Shown piece by piece: positions 18,864 to 26,913 of a DNA stretch of 64,000 nt. The notes under the pieces were generated by a model. It ran no database searches, was not told the DNA's origin, and saw nothing but the letters and a program-made list of their open reading frames with translations. Position numbers and translations under genes: made by a program. The DNA comes from Amnibacterium flavum (GTDB lineage Bacteria; Actinomycetota; Actinomycetes; Actinomycetales; Microbacteriaceae): positions 496,001-560,000 of the forward strand of contig NZ_QEOP01000002.1 in assembly GCF_003097495.1 (NCBI RefSeq), given 5' to 3'. Each line of letters opens with the position of its first letter. Position 1 is the stretch's first letter.

Positions 18864-19754
18864 TCAGACGCGGTCGCCGACCCGGGCCTGATCGGCTGCG
18901 CGTGCGGCGACCCCCTGCCGACGCGAACGGATCCCGACCGCGATGAGGGCGATGGCCGCGATCCCGGCGACCCCGGCGAGCGTCACGATCTGCGCCTGCT
19001 GCTGCTCGGAGGCGAGTGCACCGCCTCCCGTCTCCACGCCGCCGACCGGAGCCTGGACCACCGCGGCGCTGTCGATCGCCGGTACGACCGTGAGGGCGCC
19101 GGCCGAGTCATCGAGCACGAAGAGCGTCTGCGCCGTGCCGGCAGCGAGAGCGGCCGAGTCGAGGTCCTCGGTGGTGCCGGAGACGAGGGAGAACGAGGTG
19201 TCGCCCGCGGGCACGTCGACGTAGTCGCCGACATCGCCGAATCGAGCGGCCGAGGCCAGCTCGGTTCCGTCCTCCGTCGAGACATCGACCTCGTCGGAGT
19301 CGACGGACGCCTGGAAGACGCGGACCCGGGCGGTGTCCGCGGGAGGGGTCGAGAGGTCGTCATCGATCACGGTGGTCTCGAGGTCCTGGTTCAGGCCCAT
19401 GGCGATGACCGTGGCCGCGGCGCCGGCGGTCACATCGATGGAGGCCTCGACGACGGGGGCGGAGGCGGGGTCGGCGCCCGCGGGGCGCATCGCGATGGCG
19501 TAGGTGCCGGGATCGAGGGCCATGTAGTTGGACACCCCGCCGTAGCCCACCCCGGTCAGCGAGTAGAGCACCGTGCCGCCGGCGAGGGCCGACAGTGAGA
19601 TGTCCACCTGGAGGGTGTCGGGCGAGAGGTGCGCGACCCGAACGTATCCGGTGTCCGCCGTAGTGGCCGACGCGGCAGCGGCGGGGGCGAAGACGAGGGC
19701 CGCGACCGCGGCGGCGGCCCCCACGGCTCTGACGAGTGGCGTGCTGGAGATCAT
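18864..19754 (-). CDS. DUF4397 secreted/cell-surface protein
   Basis: 296 residues with the ATG at 19754 and GAAGGAG upstream. A Sec signal peptide (about 1-30, ending AAAASA) precedes two DUF4397-like beta modules: YVRVAHLSPDTLQVDIS...YMALDPGTYAIAMRPAGA and ARVRVFQASVDSDEVDVSTEDG...YVDVPAGDTSFSLVS. The C-terminus has GGVETGGGA, a TM segment (VTLAGVAGIAAIALIAVGI) and a basic SRRQ tail, the layout of a sorting signal though without a canonical LPxTG. It is probably the substrate of the adjacent sortase; that is inference from context. Ligand or function is unknown. Confidence 0.83.
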   Translation of the reverse strand: MISSTPLVRAVGAAAAVAALVFAPAAAASATTADTGYVRVAHLSPDTLQVDISLSALAGGTVLYSLTGVGYGGVSNYMALDPGTYAIAMRPAGADPASAPVVEASIDVTAGAAATVIAMGLNQDLETTVIDDDLSTPPADTARVRVFQASVDSDEVDVSTEDGTELASAARFGDVGDYVDVPAGDTSFSLVSGTTEDLDSAALAAGTAQTLFVLDDSAGALTVVPAIDSAAVVQAPVGGVETGGGALASEQQQAQIVTLAGVAGIAAIALIAVGIRSRRQGVAARAADQARVGDRV

Positions 19755-19824
19755 CTGTGCTGCTCCTTCTCTGCGCGGGTGCGTTCTGTCATCGGGATCC
19801 GAGTGGGTGGGGGAGGTGGGTGGG

Positions 19825-21357
19825 TCATTCGGCGGGTGGGGGAGCGAAGGTCGCGAGCACTCCGTCGGCGTCGACCGAGACGCTCTCGACGGCGAACTCG
19901 TCGGAGAGGCCCGAGAGGTAGGCGCTGAGGGCGGGGATCGACCCGCCGCCCGTTTCGAGCGCCGCACCATCGGCCTCGGACACCAGGAGCTGTCGGCGCA
20001 CGGAGCCCGCGGCGGCGGGGCTGTCGTCGACGGCCGGGAAGTCGGCGACGGTGAGGTCGTGGGCCGTGAGCAGCTGGGCGAGGACGATCATGATGCGCGG
20101 GTCGACCGACCCGTCCTCGAGCAGTCGGCGACTCTCGGGGGTCGTCGTGAGACGCGGGTTGGCGAGCAGCTGGGACCCCTGGTCGGACCGACGCGCCGTG
20201 CCCTCGTCGGCTGTCACCGTCGGCGACGGTGCGGCGGACGGGGCTGCTGCCGAGTCGTCGGAGTCGCTGTCGACGGCCTCCGCTGCGGTCACCAGTCCGG
20301 CGGTGAGCACTCGATCCCGGATCTGGGAGATCGTCGCGCCCAGCGTCGCCGCGAGCACGAGTCCGAGGGTGAGCGATCCGATGACGCCGGCGATGAGTGC
20401 GCGGGAGTCGCGACCGCCGATGGCGGCGAGGGCCCCGTCGGCTCCGATCCCCGCGGCGACGCCGATGGCAGGGGCGACGGAGACGACGACCGTTGCGAAC
20501 CAGAACGACCCGCCCCAGGTGGTGGAGGCGATGCCGCCGGGGACGATCGCGAGAGCGACGATCCCGATCACCGCGACCGCGAGACCGAGGCTCGCCGGTG
20601 CGAGGAGTGCGCGGATCCGTCGGCGCCGCGAATCGGGGCGGTGCAGGAGCCGGAGGACGATGAGCACTGCAGCGATCAGAGCCAGGGGTGAGATCGCGAT
20701 CGCGGCGCCGGTCAGAGCGCCGGCGCCCCAGCGGCGAGGGATGGACGCCTCGCCGTCGGGCCACAGGCAGACGGCCAGGAGTCCGGCGACGACCGCGGCA
20801 TGCTCCGGCACGCCGATCACATCGGACGAGGCCGTGGTCAGAAGGAAGGTCGTGAGTGCGGAGGCGAGGAGGGCGCCGACCGAGCTGAGGCCGAACTGGC
20901 GGGAGGCGCCGAAGACGACGGGGCCCAGGATGAGGACCAGGACGAGGGTGGCCCAGGGTGGAAGTGGGCCGGGGTGCTCGGGGGCGACGAGCCAGGCGCC
21001 GAGACTGACCCCGGCGAGGAGGAGGAGAACCGCACCGGGAAAGAGATAGCGGGTGACGAGCTCCGCCCAGGTGGAGAGGTGCTGGCTGCGGGATCGACGA
21101 TGCCGCGATGCCGCCCTGCGCCTCCCGCGCGGCGAGTCGGGAGAGAGCTCGTCGTCCCCATCCCGGGTCGACCGGCCGGGCCGGCGCGGGCCCGAACGCG
21201 ACCCGGGCGAGGCGCGCACGCGCTGCCGGGGACCGGCCGGATCGGCGCCGGTCCGAGAGGTCTGGTCGTCGACGCCCCCGCCGACGGGCGGGTTCGCGTC
21301 GACGGCCTCGGGGTCGCCGTCCTGCCGGTGCACGGAACGGCGCGCGACGAGGCTCAT
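19825..21357 (-). CDS. polytopic membrane protein of unknown function, sortase operon
   Basis: About 510 residues, starting at the ATG at 21357 with GGGAGG 8 bases upstream. The first 80 residues are hydrophilic and Arg/Asp-rich, so cytoplasmic. Ten or so hydrophobic segments follow (about 100-350). A soluble, probably extracytoplasmic C-terminal domain of about 150 residues begins after an acidic Ser/Ala/Pro linker (DSDSDDSAAAPSAAPSP). It contains NPRL, DPRIMIVLAQLLTAHDLTVADFP and a final beta-rich stretch. No family is recognised. It is first in the operon with the DUF4397 protein and the sortase, suggesting a role in making or displaying the anchored protein. Confidence 0.8.
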   Translation of the reverse strand: MSLVARRSVHRQDGDPEAVDANPPVGGGVDDQTSRTGADPAGPRQRVRASPGSRSGPRRPGRSTRDGDDELSPDSPRGRRRAASRHRRSRSQHLSTWAELVTRYLFPGAVLLLLAGVSLGAWLVAPEHPGPLPPWATLVLVLILGPVVFGASRQFGLSSVGALLASALTTFLLTTASSDVIGVPEHAAVVAGLLAVCLWPDGEASIPRRWGAGALTGAAIAISPLALIAAVLIVLRLLHRPDSRRRRIRALLAPASLGLAVAVIGIVALAIVPGGIASTTWGGSFWFATVVVSVAPAIGVAAGIGADGALAAIGGRDSRALIAGVIGSLTLGLVLAATLGATISQIRDRVLTAGLVTAAEAVDSDSDDSAAAPSAAPSPTVTADEGTARRSDQGSQLLANPRLTTTPESRRLLEDGSVDPRIMIVLAQLLTAHDLTVADFPAVDDSPAAAGSVRRQLLVSEADGAALETGGGSIPALSAYLSGLSDEFAVESVSVDADGVLATFAPPPAE

Positions 21358-21567
21358 CGGCACCCCTCCCCAGCACTTCAGCACCCTCGCCAGTGCTCGT
21401 CGGGTGTCGAGCGGCCGGGGTGTTGCCTTTCAGGCTAGGTCGCGACGCGCGGACAATCGGCGTTCTCGGAGGTGGTACCCAGGCTTTGTTGTCCCTCCAC
21501 ACAGCTCTGTTCGGCCCGCTTCGCCACCGGTCCTAGCGCCCGCCGGACCGCCGCCGGACCGCCGACC

Positions 21568-21573
21568 TAGCCT
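21568..21573 (+). promoter_or_regulatory. -10 element TAGCCT, leaderless comEA
   Basis: TAGCCT ends 6 bases before the comEA ATG at 21580, with no Shine-Dalgarno. Two copies of a GCCGGACCGCC-type direct repeat lie just upstream (21541-21565). Confidence 0.55.
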
Positions 21574-21579
21574 CTCCGA

Positions 21580-22242
21580 ATGGCCGACGACCCGACCGAT
21601 CTCCTCACCCGGCTGGGTCGGCGACCGCGGCTGCGGATCTCGGTCGGGGCCGTCATCGTCGTCCTCCTGGTCACCGTAGCGGCGGCCGTCGCGATCTCGG
21701 CGGCGAGTTCCGCGGGCGCCGCGCAGGTCGTCGAGGTCGGGGGAGCCGCCCCTCACGAGACCGGTGCGCCCGAGGGAGACAGGGCCGCCCGAACACAGGA
21801 TGGTGATGAGGGAGGCGAGCTGTTCGTGCACGTTCTCGGCGCGGTCCGGGTTCCGGGGCTCTACCAGGTCGCTGCCGATGCCCGGGTCGTCGATGCCATC
21901 GCCGCCGCGGGAGGCATGGCCGACGACGCCGACCCGGCGGGTGTGAACCTCGCCCGCCGCGTCGCCGACGGCGAGCAGCTCGTCGTGCCGCGCGTCGGGG
22001 AGACGCCCCTTGCCGCCGCGCCCCCCGCCCCGGCGGCAGCCATCGGGGCGGGACCGGTCAGCCTCGGGTCGGCCACGGCCGAGCAGCTCGACACCCTGCC
22101 GCGGATCGGGCCCGCCCTCGCCGCGCGCATCGTCGCCTGGCGTGAGGCCGGCGGAAGGTTCCAGAGCGTCGACGACCTCCTCGAGGTGCCCGGCATCGGC
22201 GAGGCGACCCTCGAGGGGCTGCGCGATCTGGTCGTGCCGTGA
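21580..22242 (+). CDS. comEA: ComEA-type DNA-binding protein
   Basis: 220 residues. One N-terminal TM (about 20-45) anchors it. An SLBB-like domain follows (LFVHVLGAVRVPGLYQVAADARVVDAIAAAGG). A C-terminal helix-hairpin-helix pair completes it (SATAEQLDTLPRIGPALAARIVAWREAGG and LLEVPGIGEATLEGLRDLV), which binds double-stranded DNA. In competent bacteria ComEA hands DNA to the ComEC channel. Its stop overlaps the comEC start, and the pair is present in many actinobacteria with no demonstrated transformation. Confidence 0.92.
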   Translation: MADDPTDLLTRLGRRPRLRISVGAVIVVLLVTVAAAVAISAASSAGAAQVVEVGGAAPHETGAPEGDRAARTQDGDEGGELFVHVLGAVRVPGLYQVAADARVVDAIAAAGGMADDADPAGVNLARRVADGEQLVVPRVGETPLAAAPPAPAAAIGAGPVSLGSATAEQLDTLPRIGPALAARIVAWREAGGRFQSVDDLLEVPGIGEATLEGLRDLVVP

Positions 22243-24602
22243 CCCCGTCGCCGTTGCGCACGACCGGCTGGTCGGCGGCGAGCGACACGCGTGCCGTCGG
22301 CGCGGCTACCGGGGCATGGGTCACCGCTTTCGCAGCGACCGGGGTGTCCGATCTCGCTGCCGGTCCGGTAGCTGCCTGGGTGGTCGTCGTCGGGGTGGCC
22401 GCGGCGACGGTCGCGCTCCGGTCGCGGCGGATCGGGCCGGCCCTCGCCGCCGCCACCGTTCTCCTCGCCGTGTGCGCTCTCCTGCTGACCGCCACGGCAG
22501 CGGGGCTCGAACGCCGCAGCCCGACCGCGCTGGGTCTCGATCCGGGCGCGACCTCAGCGGCGTCGATGACGGGAACGGTCGAGTTGACCGGTACCGTCGA
22601 GCGCCCCGAGGCTGGCGCGTTCGGCTCGCCACGCGTCGCGGGCACCCTCGTCGGAATCCGGATCGACGGGAGGGAGCGGGCGGCGTCCGTCCCCGTTCTG
22701 CTGTTCTCCGACGATGTCGTGCTCGAGTCGGGAATCGGCGCGCGGGTCGAGGTCCGGGGGAGTGTCCGGCGCGCAGACCCAGGGGACAGCGTCGCCTGGC
22801 TCGTCTTCGCGCGCGACGCTGAGTACGGCTCGGGTCCGACGGGACCCGTCGCCTGGGCGTCGGGACTGCGCGATGGCTTCCTCGCCTGGAGCTCCGAACT
22901 GCCCGGTGACGGCGGGCTGCTCCTCCCCGGCCTCGCGATCGGCGACACCCGAGCCGTGACGCCGTCGCTCGACGCGGCGATGACCGCCGGGTCGCTCAGC
23001 CATCTGACCGCGGTCTCCGGGGCGAACTGCGCGGTGGTCGTGGCCGGGGTGATGGCGCTCGCGGCGGCTCTCGGTCTCCGACTCCGCAGCCGGGTCGTAC
23101 TGGCCGGGGCGGCACTGGTCGGCTTCGTGCTCATCGTCACCCCGCAGCCGAGCGTTCTGCGCGCCGCGGCGATGGCCGTGATCCTGCTGGTCGCCACCGT
23201 GTCGGGGCGGCGCGGGGCGGGTCTCCCCGCGCTCATGGTCACGGTCGTCGTGCTGCTCAGTCTCGATCCGTGGCTCGCGCGTGATTTCGGCTTCGCCCTC
23301 TCGGTCGCCGCCACCGCAGGCCTGCTCACCCTCGCACCCGCTCTGACACGCGCTCTCTCCCGAGGGATGTCACCGGTGCTCGCCGCCGCCATCGCTGTTC
23401 CGACAGCAGCGCAGGCGGCCTGCCAGCCGGTGCTCGTGCTGCTCGATCCGACCCTGCCCGTGCTCTCCGTGCCGGCCAATCTGCTGGCCGCGCCCGCGGC
23501 GCCGATCGCGACGGTGGCCGGACTCCTCGCCTCCCTCCTGCTCCCCGTCCTGCCGCCCGTCGGGGCCGCCGTCGGCTGGCTGGCGTGGATCCCCTCGAGC
23601 TGGATCGCCGCGGTCGCGCGCGCCTTCGATCAGGTGCCGGCGCGGCTGCCGTGGTTGCCGGGCGCGGTCGGTGCCGCACTGGCGGCTCTGGTGCTGCTGC
23701 TCGTGGTGGTCGCGGTGCGCCGTCGGAGCCGAGTCGTCGCGGTTCTCGCCGTGGGGGTGGCCGCGAGCGTCGTCGCATCCCTCATCGGTATCTCGCTCGG
23801 CTCGGCTCTCTCCCGCCCCGCGGATTGGTGGGTCGTGTCGTGCGATGTCGGCCAGGGCGCGGCCGCCTTGATCCGGGGCGATGATTCGGTCGCACTCATC
23901 GACACCGGCGACGACCCGGCAGCTCTCGAACGGTGCCTCGCGGGCGCGGGCGTCCAGCGGATCCACCTGCTCGTCCTGACCCACTTCGATCGCGATCACG
24001 TCGGTGCTGCCGGGGTGCTGGCGGGGAGGGTCGATTCCGTGCTCGTCGGCCCGAGCGACGGTCCCGTCGCCGATCGCCTCGTCGAGACCCTCCGCCGATC
24101 GGGAGCCGAGGTGCACGAGACGGTGGCCGGGGAGTCGGGCATGCTCGGCGACCTCGACTGGCGGGTGGTCTGGCCCGAGCCGGGCGCGCCTCCCGGCAAT
24201 GACGCGAGCGTCGTCCTCGCGGTCCAGGGCGATGGGGTGAGTGCCGCCGTGCTCGGCGATCTCGGTGAGGAGGCGCAGCGCGCCCTCCTTCGCTCGGGAC
24301 GATTGGGACGGGTCGACGTGGTCAGCGTCGCCCATCACGGGTCGGCGGATCAGAGCCCCGAACTCTACGAGCGGCTCGGGGCACGGGTCGCGCTCGTCTC
24401 CGTCGGTGCGGACAATCCCTACGGCCATCCGACCGCGTCGGCCCTCGAGATGCTCGACGCGCTCGGCGCCACGACACTGCGGACCGACCGCTCGGGCACG
24501 GCCGTCCTCGCACTGGTGGGCGAGGAGCACCGGCTCGTCGCCTGGTCCGCGGGAGGCCGAACCGCCGCCGACCCCGGCGAGGGCGTCGGCGGCTCGCCGT
24601 AG
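22239..24602 (+). CDS. comEC: ComEC/Rec2 DNA-uptake channel
   Basis: 787 residues, full length. N-terminal TMs and a DUF4131-like OB region (about 80-200) come first. The multi-TM competence domain follows (GDTRAVTPSLDAAMTAGSLSHLTAVSGANCAVV). The C-terminus is a metallo-beta-lactamase-like domain: CDVGQGAAALIRG, then THFDRDHVGAAG and SVAHHGSADQS. It imports single-stranded DNA through the membrane. The metal motif HxDxDH is intact, suggesting the nuclease-like domain is functional. The GTG start overlaps the comEA stop as GTGA. Confidence 0.93.
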   Translation: MTPSPLRTTGWSAASDTRAVGAATGAWVTAFAATGVSDLAAGPVAAWVVVVGVAAATVALRSRRIGPALAAATVLLAVCALLLTATAAGLERRSPTALGLDPGATSAASMTGTVELTGTVERPEAGAFGSPRVAGTLVGIRIDGRERAASVPVLLFSDDVVLESGIGARVEVRGSVRRADPGDSVAWLVFARDAEYGSGPTGPVAWASGLRDGFLAWSSELPGDGGLLLPGLAIGDTRAVTPSLDAAMTAGSLSHLTAVSGANCAVVVAGVMALAAALGLRLRSRVVLAGAALVGFVLIVTPQPSVLRAAAMAVILLVATVSGRRGAGLPALMVTVVVLLSLDPWLARDFGFALSVAATAGLLTLAPALTRALSRGMSPVLAAAIAVPTAAQAACQPVLVLLDPTLPVLSVPANLLAAPAAPIATVAGLLASLLLPVLPPVGAAVGWLAWIPSSWIAAVARAFDQVPARLPWLPGAVGAALAALVLLLVVVAVRRRSRVVAVLAVGVAASVVASLIGISLGSALSRPADWWVVSCDVGQGAAALIRGDDSVALIDTGDDPAALERCLAGAGVQRIHLLVLTHFDRDHVGAAGVLAGRVDSVLVGPSDGPVADRLVETLRRSGAEVHETVAGESGMLGDLDWRVVWPEPGAPPGNDASVVLAVQGDGVSAAVLGDLGEEAQRALLRSGRLGRVDVVSVAHHGSADQSPELYERLGARVALVSVGADNPYGHPTASALEMLDALGATTLRTDRSGTAVLALVGEEHRLVAWSAGGRTAADPGEGVGGSP

Positions 24603-24605
24603 GGT
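24600..24605 (+). promoter_or_regulatory. -10 element TAGGGT overlapping comEC stop, leaderless holA
   Basis: TAGGGT contains the comEC stop codon TAG and ends 6 bases before the holA GTG at 24612. No Shine-Dalgarno is seen. Identical box and spacing to pabB. Confidence 0.55.
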
Positions 24606-24611
24606 GGGACG

Positions 24612-25640
24612 GTGGCAGCGCGAACGACGAAAGCCCCGGCTCGGGCTGCAGGTCCGCGCGCCGGAACGCTCACCTGGGATCAGGTGCGGCCGGCGCCGAT
24701 CGTCCTCGTCTCGGGAACCGAGGGGTTCCTCGCCGACCGGGCGATCCGGGCGCTGCGCGACATCCTGACCGCCGAGGATCCGAGCCTCGAGGTCACCGAC
24801 CTCGACGCTGCCGACTACGCCTCCGGCGAGCTCATCTCGCTGGCCAGCCCGTCGTTGTTCGCCGAGCCCCGGCTCATCCGGGTCACGAACGTCGAGAAGT
24901 GCAACGACAACTTCCTCGCCGACGCTCTGCGCTACCTCGAATCTCCCGCACCCGACGCGTACGTCGTGATGAGGCATGCCGGGGGAGTGCGCGGCAAGAA
25001 GCTGCTCGACGCCCTCCGCACCGGTGCGGGAGGTGCCATCGAGGTGGCCTGCCTCGAGCTGAAGAAGGACTCCGACAAGTACGACTTCGCGGTCGCGGAG
25101 TTCCGGAACGCCGGTCGACGGATCACCCCCGGAGCTCTGCGTGCGTTGCTCGCGGCCTTCTCGGGCGATGTCGCCGAGCTCGCAACCGCGTGCAGCCAGC
25201 TCATCGCCGACGCCAGTGACGAGATCACCGAGGCCACCGTCGACAAGTACTACGGCGGTCGGGTCGAGACCAACGCCTTCAAGGTCGCCGACTCGGCGAT
25301 CGCCGGGCGGTCCGGCGAGGCTCTCGGCCTGCTCCGGCATGCTCTCGCGAGCGGTGCCGATCCGGTGCCGACGGTCGCCGCGTTCGCAGCGAAGCTCCGC
25401 ACCATGGCGCGGGTGATGGGCCAGCGCGGCTCATCCGCCCAGATCGCCTCGGCCATCGGAGCCGCCCCCTGGCAGGTCGACCGCGCCCGCCGCGACCTCG
25501 AGGGCTGGAGCGAGCAGGGGCTCGGCACCTGCTTCGAGGTCCTGGCCGACACCGACGAACGCATCAAGGGTGCCGGTCGAGACCCTCTCTACGCCCTCGA
25601 GCGCATGGTCCGCATCGTCGCGGCCCGCGGCCAGGTCTGA
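24612..25640 (+). CDS. holA: DNA polymerase III delta subunit
   Basis: 342 residues. It opens the beta sliding clamp as part of the clamp-loader complex. Seen: APIVLVSGTEGFLADRAIRALRD (the AAA-like N-terminal domain with degenerate P-loop, as expected), SLASPSLFAEPRLIRVTNVEK, the middle region GALRALLAAFSGDVAELATACSQLIAD, and the C-terminal collar helices with AIGAAPWQVDRARRDLEGW. The gene following comEC is holA in many bacteria, matching this order. Confidence 0.94.
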   Translation: MAARTTKAPARAAGPRAGTLTWDQVRPAPIVLVSGTEGFLADRAIRALRDILTAEDPSLEVTDLDAADYASGELISLASPSLFAEPRLIRVTNVEKCNDNFLADALRYLESPAPDAYVVMRHAGGVRGKKLLDALRTGAGGAIEVACLELKKDSDKYDFAVAEFRNAGRRITPGALRALLAAFSGDVAELATACSQLIADASDEITEATVDKYYGGRVETNAFKVADSAIAGRSGEALGLLRHALASGADPVPTVAAFAAKLRTMARVMGQRGSSAQIASAIGAAPWQVDRARRDLEGWSEQGLGTCFEVLADTDERIKGAGRDPLYALERMVRIVAARGQV

Positions 25641-25684
25641 GCGGTATTCGGGCCCCGAACCTTCAGAGCGCTAGCGAGCCCCGG

Positions 25685-26143
25685 TCAGCAGTCGCAGACG
25701 GGCAGCGAGCTCGGCGCGGTGAGGGGGTCGGGTGTGCGCCGATCGACCCCTCCTGAGGTCGTGACCTCGAAGCCCTCACGGGCCCAGTACTCGAAGCCGC
25801 CGATCATCTCGCGAACCGGGTAGCCGAGCTTCGCGAACTCCAGTGCCGCCTTGGTCCCACCGTTGCAGCCGGGCCCCCAGCAGTAGACGACCACCGGAGT
25901 TCCGGAGGGGATCAGCGCTGCCGCCTCCGCGGCGATCCGTGCCGTCGGCAGGTGCACCGCGGCCGGCAGGTGTCCCTGCGCCCAGGCGGCCGAGCCGCGC
26001 GAGTCGACCAGAACGAATCCGGGATCCGCGTCCCCGAGGGCGGATGCGACATCCGACGGGTCGGTCTCGAATGCGAGCTTGGCGGCGAAATGGGCGAGGG
26101 CAGCAGACGTGTCGATGGTGGCCGGTGCGGTGGTGGAGGTCAT
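25685..26143 (-). CDS. rhodanese-like domain protein
   Basis: 152 residues, a single rhodanese domain. The active-site loop is CWGPGCNGGTKAA, with the catalytic Cys expected to carry persulfide. The preceding FVLVDSRGSAAWAQGHLPAAVHLP is the usual CH2A-like motif. The C-terminus ends CDC. Sulfur-transfer or detoxification is the family role; partner unknown. It converges on holA across 44 bases. Its promoter region contains an array of GCACGGATCAGGA repeats. Confidence 0.88.
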   Translation of the reverse strand: MTSTTAPATIDTSAALAHFAAKLAFETDPSDVASALGDADPGFVLVDSRGSAAWAQGHLPAAVHLPTARIAAEAAALIPSGTPVVVYCWGPGCNGGTKAALEFAKLGYPVREMIGGFEYWAREGFEVTTSGGVDRRTPDPLTAPSSLPVCDC

Positions 26144-26230
26144 GGGTTGAGCCTGACGTTCGCACCGAGTCGCGACCAGCGGAGTTTCGGTCGCTCAGCC
26201 CCGAAAGTCCGCCAACACCCGGTGTCGTCT

Positions 26231-26348
26231 GCACGGATCAGGAGATCTGCGCGGATCAGGACGATTTCCGCGCGGATCAGGACGGATCTCGGAAAACTCC
26301 TGATCCGTGCAACCGGTCCTGAACCGTGCAACCGGTCCTGATCCGTGC
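26231..26348. repeat. array of six 13-mers, three direct then three inverted
   Basis: Copies of GCACGGATCAGGA or one-base variants start at 26231, 26250 and 26271. The inverse TCCTGATCCGTGC lies at 26298, 26317 (variant) and 26336. The whole can fold as a long cruciform or hairpin between the rpsT terminator and the rhodanese gene. Degenerate copies recur at 28061-28119. Confidence 0.85.
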
Positions 26349-26387
26349 AGGTGGTCGGGGTTGCGGAGCCGCCGGTTAACGACGAAG

Positions 26388-26407
26388 GCCCCGCCGGAGC
26401 GGGGCCC
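26388..26407 (-). terminator. rho-independent terminator of rpsT
   Basis: A perfect GGCCCCGC-CGGA-GCGGGGCC hairpin, followed on the minus strand by TTCGTCGTT, about 35 bases after the rpsT stop. Confidence 0.85.
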
Positions 26408-26440
26408 TCGGGTGCTGAAGCGGTGTTCAGCGGGAGCGGC

Positions 26441-26701
26441 TCAGAGAGCGGCGACCTGCTTCGCGATCGCCGACTTGCGGTTCGCGGCCTGGTTCTTGTG
26501 GATGACGCCCTTGGAGACAGCCTTGTCGAGACGCTTGGTGGCGAGCTGCAGGGCCTTGAGCGCCTGCTCCTTGTCACCCGTCGCGGCGGCGGCGCGAGCC
26601 GAGCGGACAGCGGTCTTCAGCTGGCTCTTGACGGCCTTGTTGCGCTCCTGCGCCTTCTTGTTGGTGGTGATGCGCTTGATCTGCGACTTGATGTTTGCCA
26701 C
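26441..26701 (-). CDS. rpsT: 30S ribosomal protein S20
   Basis: 86 residues, very basic and Ala/Lys-rich. [26 protein letters not shown]-type start and the [17 protein letters not shown] end are characteristic of S20, which binds 16S rRNA near the base of the 30S body. Transcribed alone, as in most bacteria, with a clear terminator. Divergent from the aminotransferase gene. Confidence 0.97.
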   Translation of the reverse strand: MANIKSQIKRITTNKKAQERNKAVKSQLKTAVRSARAAAATGDKEQALKALQLATKRLDKAVSKGVIHKNQAANRKSAIAKQVAAL

Positions 26702-26899
26702 GAAAGCTCTTTCCGATATCGATTGTCTGTGTAGGCCGGCCGAGGTCGGATCCGCGAGCGGAGCTGCGCGGTGACCACGAGAGGTGTGGGGATCGGCCGG
26801 CGGATACGCCCAAAAGGGGCGTGCAAGCCAACAGAGAACATTACCAGGTGGGGGGAGTCCTCGCCAGGTGGCCTCCGTCGAAGCCGTGCCTCACGAGAC

Positions 26900-26905
26900 T
26901 ACGCT
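26900..26905 (+). promoter_or_regulatory. possible -10 element TACGCT, leaderless aminotransferase
   Basis: TACGCT ends 8 bases before the ATG at 26914; no Shine-Dalgarno is present. Spacing is one or two bases longer than at other leaderless genes here. Confidence 0.4.
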
Positions 26906-26913
26906 GGATCGCG

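Noticed and set aside
23370-25340. 656-residue open frame antisense to comEC and holA
   Set aside because: Lies wholly opposite two clearly recognised genes; long antisense frames are expected at this GC content and the product is Arg/Gly/Asp-rich with no motif.
26231-26348. CRISPR-like array of 13-mers
   Set aside because: Repeats are too short, the second half is inverted, and intervening bases are few and partly repeated.
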